From JBDLSY01 sp041170585 (GTDB lineage Bacteria; Pseudomonadota; Gammaproteobacteria; Burkholderiales; Burkholderiaceae_C): 40,609 nt of DNA. Location: NCBI GenBank assembly GCA_041170585.1, contig JBEDNN010000003.1, positions 1-40,609 of the forward strand. Direction: 5' to 3'. How positions within the stretch are numbered: position 1 is the stretch's first letter; every line of letters begins with the position of its first letter. The notes beneath the pieces were generated by a model that saw nothing but the letters and a program-made list of their open reading frames with translations, searched no databases and was not told the DNA's origin. The position numbers were made by a program, and so were the translations under genes. This document shows, piece after piece, positions 27,463 to 34,554 of this stretch.

Positions 27463-27548
27463 TTTTTATAATTGATACTATTTAAGATTAGTATATATTA
27501 ATAATATTGATTATATTGATTATATTTATTAAATATAATTAATTATAC

Positions 27549-28799
27549 TTAATATTTAAATAAACCCATATTGTATAATAAAGCTCTTTGTGCTTGCTGC
27601 AAGTCAATTTTATTTTTTATCAATTGCTGCTCTAAATTGAAAAAATCACGCTTATTTTTTAAATAAACAGTTAAATCAACTTCTCCTGTAACTACAGCTT
27701 TATAATATATAGCTAATATATCTGTTTGTATTTTTATTGCTTGTTCAGTTATTTTTAATATTTCATTATATTTATTAATCATATTAATTGTTTGATTAAT
27801 TTGACTCTTTAACTGTTTTTTAAGAATCAAATAATTATTTTCAACTTCAATTAAATTTTTACTTATTTCAGAATTTTTTTGTAATATTTCATACTGCTTG
27901 TCTAAAGGTATTTGAATACCTAATGATATTTGATAACTGGTTTTATTTTGCGATTTAATACCTGTAACTACTGACCCTATGATAGGGTATTTAGGTTGAT
28001 ACTTAATATAATTTTTTTGAAGAATGCTTCTTTGAATAATACTTTTTTGGTATTGATATGAAGGGTGTTGTTCAATATCAAATATATTATTTATATCATC
28101 TATTTTTTTAACTATACCTTGATCGTTAAAGATAAGGTTATCAGAATCATTGCGTTTAATTTCTATTACATCATCAATATTAATATTAGAATTACTAATA
28201 TTACTTAATACAATTAAATTATTTTTTAATTCATACTCTATATTACGACATTTTTGCTGAATATCTAATATATCAACTTCTAATAATTTAAATTGAATAT
28301 AAGAAATCAACCCTGCTTGATATTGTTTAAAAATACTATTTTTAAACTCTAAATTATAATTTAGTTGCTTATTACAATGCTGTAGTTGCTGTTGAGTTAA
28401 TATAAATTGCCAACTTATATTTTCTAATGATTGAGCAAATTCAAGTTTAGATTGAGCATTCTTCAAAGACAAAATAAGGTATTCATTGTCTATTACTGTT
28501 GAATCAATTGTTTTTTGATTAGTATTTTTAAACTCAAAATTTGTTTTTATCTGATATTCTTTTTCAGAACTTAATACTGAATTTACTTCTAAATTAGGTC
28601 TTTGTTTAAAAATAGTATTGGTATTTTTTTTCAAAACATCTAATATATTTTGAGAACTTGCTAAAGTTTTAGCATCTGTTTGATATTCCCAAGACTGTGA
28701 GAGTAGATCATTAAATATAATTTTTTTTGCAAAGACAGTGCAAGGTGCTAAACTTAATGAAATTAAGGAAGCACAATAAGTTTTTTTTAACAGTGACAT
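27549..28799 (-). CDS. Outer-membrane efflux protein (TolC/CzcC family)
   Basis: The 416-aa protein has a signal peptide (1-24, ending TVFA) and the long amphipathic helices of outer-membrane channel proteins, with repeated heptads such as LEVDILDIQQKCRNIEYELKN and LKSQINQTINMINKYNEIL. A GVVTGI-like turn followed by ISLGIQIPLDKQ fits the short beta-strand of the barrel. Size and position (between the CzcI-like and adaptor genes) match CzcC. It has about 115-125 base gaps on both sides, so only the adaptor and pump are tightly coupled. Sequence is very Asn/Ile/Lys-rich, which weakens motif recognition. Confidence 0.78.
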   Translation of the reverse strand: MSLLKKTYCASLISLSLAPCTVFAKKIIFNDLLSQSWEYQTDAKTLASSQNILDVLKKNTNTIFKQRPNLEVNSVLSSEKEYQIKTNFEFKNTNQKTIDSTVIDNEYLILSLKNAQSKLEFAQSLENISWQFILTQQQLQHCNKQLNYNLEFKNSIFKQYQAGLISYIQFKLLEVDILDIQQKCRNIEYELKNNLIVLSNISNSNINIDDVIEIKRNDSDNLIFNDQGIVKKIDDINNIFDIEQHPSYQYQKSIIQRSILQKNYIKYQPKYPIIGSVVTGIKSQNKTSYQISLGIQIPLDKQYEILQKNSEISKNLIEVENNYLILKKQLKSQINQTINMINKYNEILKITEQAIKIQTDILAIYYKAVVTGEVDLTVYLKNKRDFFNLEQQLIKNKIDLQQAQRALLYNMGLFKY

Positions 28800-28914
28800 A
28801 GTTAATTTTAATTTTATAAATACAATTGACGCAATTAAACTGATAAAAACTATACTAATTCAGTAATAATTTTTATAGACAATTTAAAAGCACTTAAATG
28901 ATTAATTTATAAAA

Positions 28915-29373
28915 TTAAAGCCAATTAGGTTTGTATATAACAGATATAAAATCAAATGTATATAAATGATATATATCTAAAAAATCTAGTGCTGTATCAA
29001 TAAATTTTATATAAATTTTACTGTCTACAGGTAAAATTAAATTAATAGCGTTGCAGCACGCTGTGTGTATACATACACCATGACAAAAATTACTTTTGTT
29101 ATCTATTTTATTTATTTTTAGTACAATATCATCTTTTGTATTAAAAATTTTTTTACTAAAAACAGTATCGTTATTATTAATAACGTTATTAACAGCATTA
29201 ACAATAATATTATTGTTAATACTGTTAATAGATTTAACAAGACTATGCTGGTGTGGATTATTATGCTGATTAATTAATAAATTTATTTGTATACTTTGGC
29301 AAAACAACGCAACTATACTTAGTACAATAAGTAAACTTTTAGTATCAATATATTTATTAATGAATTGTTTCAT
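28915..29373 (-). CDS. Small Cys/His-rich exported protein, CzcI-like
   Basis: A 152-aa protein with a single N-terminal hydrophobic segment (LLIVLSIVALFCQSIQINLL) and a segment HNNPHQH just after it. A Cys/His cluster CHGVCIHTACCNA lies near residue 100. Small proteins of this design (often annotated CzcI or DUF2946) precede czcCBA-type genes and are thought to bind or sense metal in the periplasm. The ending DFISVIYKPNWL resembles the proline-rich ends of that group. A central Asn-rich low-complexity insert (INNNIIVNAVNNVINNN) is unusual. The function is inferred from context; the family call is tentative. Confidence 0.6.
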   Translation of the reverse strand: MKQFINKYIDTKSLLIVLSIVALFCQSIQINLLINQHNNPHQHSLVKSINSINNNIIVNAVNNVINNNDTVFSKKIFNTKDDIVLKINKIDNKSNFCHGVCIHTACCNAINLILPVDSKIYIKFIDTALDFLDIYHLYTFDFISVIYKPNWL

Positions 29374-29488
29374 TTAAAATGAAAAGTTTTTTGTGTTAAA
29401 ATTTTTAAATTACCGTCTTATTTTATACACTGAACAGGAAATGCTACATAGATTATAGCCTATATTTATAGAATTTTATTACAACCTT

Positions 29489-30238
29489 ATGATTGATATC
29501 CCCTCTTCTATTACTGAACCGATTAAACACCGCCATATTCAAAGTTTTGTGCATCGTCGCAGCCATTTTTCTAAATCACAACAAGCCACTTACCAACGTT
29601 TACTACCAATCTTTGGCGTCCCTTATACTAAATCAACAAATAAACAAATTATTAATTTTGAACATTTATTTGGCAATGATTACCCTGTTGTATTAGAGAT
29701 TGGCTGTGGTATGGGCGAAACAACTGCTGCTATTGCACAAGCCTGCCCCAATATAAATTTTTTAGGCATTGAAGTATATAACGCAGGGGTAGCAACTTTA
29801 TTACACCGTATTGAAGCGTTAAATTTAACTAACTTGCGCATCATACAACACGATGCTATAGATGTTTTGCGTGATATGATTCCAGCCAATAGCCTATCAG
29901 GTATACATATTTTTTGCCCAGACCCTTGGCCTAAAGCCAGACATTTGAAACGCCGTTTAATTCAAACACCCTTTATTAACCAGCTACAACCACACCTAAA
30001 AATAGGTGCTTATATTCATTGTGCCACTGATGTACAAGATTATGCTGCGCAAATGTTGTCAGTACTTAGCCAACAAAACACATTAAAAAATTTAAGTCAT
30101 ACTAATATCAATTCTGAAAATACAGGGTATCACCCTCCAAAAAATCCTTTTGCTAGCCGTCCAACGACTAAATTTGAAGCCCGTGGACAACGCTTGGGAC
30201 ATGGAATGTGGGATATAGTATTTGAAAAAATTATTTGA
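29489..30238 (+). CDS. trmB: tRNA (guanine-N7-)-methyltransferase
   Basis: TrmB methylates G46 of tRNA using S-adenosylmethionine. The SAM-binding motif LEIGCGMGETT is at about 69-79, NFLGIEVYNAG follows, and the diagnostic FCPDPWPKARHLKRRLIQ is at about 143-160. The C-terminus carries RPTTKFEARGQRLGHG, a family hallmark for tRNA recognition. Length 249 is normal. The ATG at 29489 has a poor ribosome site; an in-frame later start would lose the N-terminal basic region found in the family. It is transcribed divergently from the metal cluster. Confidence 0.95.
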   Translation: MIDIPSSITEPIKHRHIQSFVHRRSHFSKSQQATYQRLLPIFGVPYTKSTNKQIINFEHLFGNDYPVVLEIGCGMGETTAAIAQACPNINFLGIEVYNAGVATLLHRIEALNLTNLRIIQHDAIDVLRDMIPANSLSGIHIFCPDPWPKARHLKRRLIQTPFINQLQPHLKIGAYIHCATDVQDYAAQMLSVLSQQNTLKNLSHTNINSENTGYHPPKNPFASRPTTKFEARGQRLGHGMWDIVFEKII

Positions 30239-30251
30239 TACGATACTATAG

Positions 30252-31565
30252 CTATGTAGATGTGTAACTTTTTTTTAAAGGTATTAAAGATATATCACTT
30301 ATAGTGCTATCAGCTGCTAACTGTTGTACTAAATACAAAGTATTGTGTGATAGTTTTTGAGTCAATTGCCACGATAATTGCTCTAACAACTGTTCCGGTG
30401 AATGGCCGTTTTTTAAACCATTAAGTGCTTTTTTTAACTCAATTTGACGAATTGTTTGAGTATGCTGTTGTATGGCTTGAATAATAGGCACTACACGGCG
30501 TGTCTTTTGCCAATTTAAAAAATCAACTACTTTTTTAGCAATAATTTTTTCAGCGTCTATAACTGCAGCACTGCGTGAATCTCGTCCCTCTTGCACAACC
30601 CGGCCCAAATCATCTACGGTATATAAATATACATCAGCCAATTCACCTACTTGCATAACAATATCACGTGGTACAGCAAGATCAACCATCATTGTCGTTT
30701 TAGATACCCGCTTGCTGGCTTTATACTGTAGGGCGGTGCGCACCATTTCTGCATTGATTATAGGCAAAGTACTGGCTGTGCAACTTATCACAATATCATA
30801 CTGACCCAATATTTCAGAAAGTTGTAGCAAATCAACTGCATTTAATACCGTAGCAATATATGCTTGTTTATTGCGTTGTTTAATCGCTGCAAGTAACGCC
30901 AATGCTTTATCAATACTTCGATTAACGATAGTTAATTGTTTAGGCTGATACGCTAAACAATGCGTAGCACACAGTTCAATCATTTCCCCTGCACCAATCA
31001 TTAATATCTTTTGCTTAGACAAATCGCCAAAAATTTTTTGTGCTAATCGTACTGCAGCAGCTGCAAGGCTAATACTTGATGCACCTATAGCAGTTTCAGT
31101 ACGCACAGTCTTTGCTGCTGAAAAGGCGTGTTGAAACACATAATGCAAACACGCACCTAGCGTAGCCGCTGCTTGTGCATGACGCATAGCCACTTTCATT
31201 TGCCCTAAAATTTGTGTCTCACCTAAAACCATACTGTCTAAACCACTGGCAACCCGATAAATATGATTAACCGCTGATTGTGCATACAGCGTGTAACTGT
31301 GTTTAGTTAAAATAGACGGCGTTACACTTTTACTGTGTGCCAAATAATTTAAGGCTTGCTTTAAAAATAACTCAGGCGAAACAGTGGTATCACTCGCTAC
31401 ATACAATTCAGTACGGTTACAAGTAGACAACAAAGCAACTTCTGCATCTAAATTGTGTTTCAGTAACAATAACGCCGCAGTTATTTCATGCCCAGCATAA
31501 GCAAATTGTTCCCGCAAAATTAAAGGTGCCAAAGTGTGGTTCAAACCGATTACATAAATAGTCAT
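30252..31565 (-). CDS. hemA: Glutamyl-tRNA reductase
   Basis: HemA reduces glutamyl-tRNA to glutamate-1-semialdehyde, the first step of C5 haem synthesis. The N-terminal catalytic domain has GLNHTLAPLILRE and LSTCNRTELY with the nucleophilic Cys49. An SGLDSMVLGETQILGQ block and an NADPH-binding domain (ILMIGAGEMIELCATHC) follow, then DLAVPRDI and the C-terminal dimerisation helix. Length 437 is typical. Thirty bases separate it from the kinase gene upstream on the same strand. Convergent with trmB, 14 bases apart. Confidence 0.96.
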   Translation of the reverse strand: MTIYVIGLNHTLAPLILREQFAYAGHEITAALLLLKHNLDAEVALLSTCNRTELYVASDTTVSPELFLKQALNYLAHSKSVTPSILTKHSYTLYAQSAVNHIYRVASGLDSMVLGETQILGQMKVAMRHAQAAATLGACLHYVFQHAFSAAKTVRTETAIGASSISLAAAAVRLAQKIFGDLSKQKILMIGAGEMIELCATHCLAYQPKQLTIVNRSIDKALALLAAIKQRNKQAYIATVLNAVDLLQLSEILGQYDIVISCTASTLPIINAEMVRTALQYKASKRVSKTTMMVDLAVPRDIVMQVGELADVYLYTVDDLGRVVQEGRDSRSAAVIDAEKIIAKKVVDFLNWQKTRRVVPIIQAIQQHTQTIRQIELKKALNGLKNGHSPEQLLEQLSWQLTQKLSHNTLYLVQQLAADSTISDISLIPLKKSYTST

Positions 31566-31595
31566 ATATTATTTTAATCGTCAATCACTCTAAAT

Positions 31596-34427
31596 TCATA
31601 CTCTTTTTTCATACTCTTTTTGATCAATTAAAGGAATATGCAGTTCAAAACAAGTTCCATAGTTTACAGGCGTTAAAAAAAGTGGACTAATTACATGTAC
31701 ACGTCCATGGTGTTGTTCGCACACTGTTTTTACAAAAGCCAGTCCTAAACCAGCCCCTGTTCGTTTTAAACCAGTACCTTGTGCGAATGGCTCAAATAAT
31801 CGGTCTTGTAATTCAATTGGAATCCCAGGACCTTCATCTGTTACCGATATAACAGCATATTTACCTATTTTATAAGTATTTAAAGAGATAGTTGTCCCTG
31901 CTTGACACACATTTAAGGCATTCATTATTAAATTTACTACAGAACGCCACATTAAATTTCTATCAATTTTTACCCATAGTTCTTTATCAGTGTTTATACT
32001 ATCATTTATACTATCATTTATACTATTATTTATACTATTATTTATACTATTATTTATACTATTATTTGTATTATCATCTATATTATAATCTATATTATTA
32101 TCTATATTATTATCTATATTATTATCTATATTATCATTAGCAGCGACTAATATAATATTTTTTTGTTTAGCATTAACCCATAATTCATCAACCGCTTCTA
32201 TCATTAGCTCATTTAAATTATACTCAACAAATTGATAAGCAGATGCATGACTGGCTTGCGACCATTGCACAAATCCTTCAGCTAAATCAATGGTTCGCTT
32301 GGCTTGAAATTCAATATGTTTAAATAATTCAGTATATTCTGGTGAAGAATCAGGATACTGTTTTTTTTGTAAATCAATTAGTGCTAAAATACTGGCTTGT
32401 GGCGAACGGAGATCATGCGATAAAAAGCTAAGTGTACGCTCACGATTTTTTCCTAAAGCTAAACTCACACTTAAATCAACTATACTTAATATATAGCAAT
32501 TAGTATTTATAGGCTTATTCAAAAAAACTGGCTGGAGTATATCGTCTGTTTTTGATAATAGCGGTGCTAATTTTATTAAATAACGTAAACCTTTAGATGA
32601 AAGTGCTTCTACGCCCTGTATAAATGCTTGATTTTGATTAAACTCATGGATTAATAAAAAATTCCACATAAAATCATACGACTTATAATTAGGCAATATA
32701 AACTCGGTGAGTTCAGATAAAACACTCGTTTGCTCTGGCGTTAAGTCAGCTATAAACTCTAATAATAAGTCGTTAAATATCCATGTAGGCAAAGCTAAAA
32801 TTTGCTGCATATATGAATACTGTTGTGTTAAACGTTTAGCTGCTTGATTTTGTTGATTTAAGCGTAAAGTTAAACCATTATAATCAATCGTATTGTGTTG
32901 TATAGTTGAAAAAATAAAAGTTGCATCTGGCATTAAGTGTAATACTTCATTCATTCGCATAAATTCAAATAAAGTATGGTCTTCTAAAATGTTTACTGCT
33001 TCAATCGTTTCGTCTATAGCATCTTTCATTAAAAACTTTTGCTGACTATTTTTTAAAATAGTTGTTTCGGTATCAAAAGAATTATTAAAATCTTTTTCAA
33101 CAGGGTAATGATTATTTTGATTAATTTTCTGTAACATTTGCATAGATTGACTATGCTTAAATAAATGAATCAATAATATTTGCATTTTGTGAGTTAACCA
33201 CAGTAACCAAATTAATATAATTGCACAATACATTGCCCAAGGGTTTAGCCATTCACCATATACTGCTAAACGGTAATATACTAAACAAGATACTACCAAC
33301 GTAGCAGTAATAACCAACAAAATTTGTAAATAAAATTGCTTAATATGTCTAAACCCTATAAATACAAATAAAGCAACTGTACATAACCAAGCCATCTGTA
33401 AAATATTAGATGCGTTATATAAACGGGGGAAACCCGCTTGCATCATTTTTTCAGTATGAAACGCAGCTAAAACTAACTCTCCACCCGCTATGACCTTGGA
33501 CGTTTCATCAATATAACTAACATATTGATCACCAAGCCCTTGTGCCGTTGCAGCAATTAATACAGGCGATTTCGCCCATATATCAGGTGATATTTTGCCT
33601 GATAAGACGGCTTCATAAGATACTTTTTTACTCCAATTATTAGGCATTGGATACAAAGTAACTGCTTGATTGGTATCAAGATTTAATTCGTTATTTAATT
33701 CGTTATTTAATTCGTTATTTAATTTATTTTTTTGAGGATAAGTGTTATCTAAATTAATTGCAGGTGCAGTATAAGGTAAAAATAAAGCAGTCCCTAAATA
33801 AGGTAAAGATAATATATTTTTAGAAAATAAAGCGATAGAATTAAATAATTGACTGCTAGGAAAATACTGCCGTATCGTCCCATCATTATCTGCTTCTATA
33901 TGAACGTGGGCTAATATTGCACGGCTATCAGACAAGGGCTTACGTGGAATAATTAATTTTAGAGGCTGGCTAGTCAAATCAAAATCAGCAGCTAATATTG
34001 TTGGATAAGGTGCTTTATCAATTGCATCAGCCAGCCATTTATCTGCATCATTTTTTTGATTAATTACACCTAAAATTTCAGGTTCAGAAAATATAATATC
34101 CCAAGCTACGACTGAAGGCGGTATAGGACTATCAGTTAAAACTGTTTGCAATTGTGCATGAACAGACCGCGACCAAGGCCAACGCCCTAATATATTCAAA
34201 CTGGACTCATCAATCGCAATTAAAACAGGAGCTGTTGAGTAAACGCCCAATAGTTCAGCTTTTTTTTTCCAAACAGTATTATATACTTGATGCAATACCG
34301 TACTATGTAACCAGCGTCCTGCTGGAATAAAAACGTCCGAGTAATCTAATAAACATATACATAATAAAGTAACAGGCAATATAAAATACCGTGTTGAAAA
34401 ATAGTGATTGATACGTGCAAGAAACAT
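31596..34427 (-). CDS. CHASE2-domain sensor histidine kinase
   Basis: A membrane sensor kinase of 943 aa. TM1 is at about 15-28, the extracytoplasmic CHASE2 sensor at about 38-325, and three more membrane helices at about 340-420. A cytoplasmic middle region without a clear PAS motif leads to the HisKA domain (LSFLSHDLRSPQ, phospho-acceptor His671) and a HATPase domain with N box NLIMNALN, DEGPGIP and GAGLGLAFVK. A 48-residue (NNID/NSIN)n insert at about 765-812 lies between the H box and N box, encoded by twelve 12-base repeats. A shorter (NNEL)n insert is near 238-249 in CHASE2. No response regulator gene lies beside it. Both inserts would be loops; their effect on signalling is unknown. 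Confidence 0.92.
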   Translation of the reverse strand: MFLARINHYFSTRYFILPVTLLCICLLDYSDVFIPAGRWLHSTVLHQVYNTVWKKKAELLGVYSTAPVLIAIDESSLNILGRWPWSRSVHAQLQTVLTDSPIPPSVVAWDIIFSEPEILGVINQKNDADKWLADAIDKAPYPTILAADFDLTSQPLKLIIPRKPLSDSRAILAHVHIEADNDGTIRQYFPSSQLFNSIALFSKNILSLPYLGTALFLPYTAPAINLDNTYPQKNKLNNELNNELNNELNLDTNQAVTLYPMPNNWSKKVSYEAVLSGKISPDIWAKSPVLIAATAQGLGDQYVSYIDETSKVIAGGELVLAAFHTEKMMQAGFPRLYNASNILQMAWLCTVALFVFIGFRHIKQFYLQILLVITATLVVSCLVYYRLAVYGEWLNPWAMYCAIILIWLLWLTHKMQILLIHLFKHSQSMQMLQKINQNNHYPVEKDFNNSFDTETTILKNSQQKFLMKDAIDETIEAVNILEDHTLFEFMRMNEVLHLMPDATFIFSTIQHNTIDYNGLTLRLNQQNQAAKRLTQQYSYMQQILALPTWIFNDLLLEFIADLTPEQTSVLSELTEFILPNYKSYDFMWNFLLIHEFNQNQAFIQGVEALSSKGLRYLIKLAPLLSKTDDILQPVFLNKPINTNCYILSIVDLSVSLALGKNRERTLSFLSHDLRSPQASILALIDLQKKQYPDSSPEYTELFKHIEFQAKRTIDLAEGFVQWSQASHASAYQFVEYNLNELMIEAVDELWVNAKQKNIILVAANDNIDNNIDNNIDNNIDYNIDDNTNNSINNSINNSINNSINDSINDSINTDKELWVKIDRNLMWRSVVNLIMNALNVCQAGTTISLNTYKIGKYAVISVTDEGPGIPIELQDRLFEPFAQGTGLKRTGAGLGLAFVKTVCEQHHGRVHVISPLFLTPVNYGTCFELHIPLIDQKEYEKRV
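31993..32136. repeat. 12-base in-frame repeat inside the histidine kinase (12 copies)
   Basis: Twelve head-to-tail 12-mers: two of TTTATACTATCA, four of TTTATACTATTA, then six related units ending TCTATATTATCA. The plus strand reads as a repeated LYY-type frame, which is an artefact of the repeat. Block-wise sharing of variants shows unequal duplication of neighbours. Confidence 0.95.
33682..33717. repeat. 12-base in-frame repeat in the CHASE2 region (3 copies)
   Basis: Three exact copies of TTTAATTCGTTA plus a degenerate fourth encode ELNN tetrapeptides in the sensor domain of the kinase. Confidence 0.9.
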
Positions 34428-34457
34428 TATTAAATTGATTGAATAATATATTAAAAT

Positions 34458-34501
34458 AATATAAATATAATATAAATATAATATAAAGATAATATAAAGA
34501 T
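34458..34501. repeat. 11-base tandem repeat upstream of the histidine kinase
   Basis: Four copies, two AATATAAATAT and two AATATAAAGAT, in the 127-base gap between the helicase stop and the kinase start. This gap is the junction between host genes and the defence operon; no tRNA, integrase or clear attachment repeat is seen. Confidence 0.88.
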
Positions 34502-34554
34502 AATATTAAAATAAAGATAATATTAGTAAATAAATTAATAAAAAAAAGATTTAA

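Noticed and set aside
31892..32140. Plus-strand frame rich in Tyr/Leu repeats
   Set aside because: It is the antisense translation of the 12-base array inside the histidine kinase gene.
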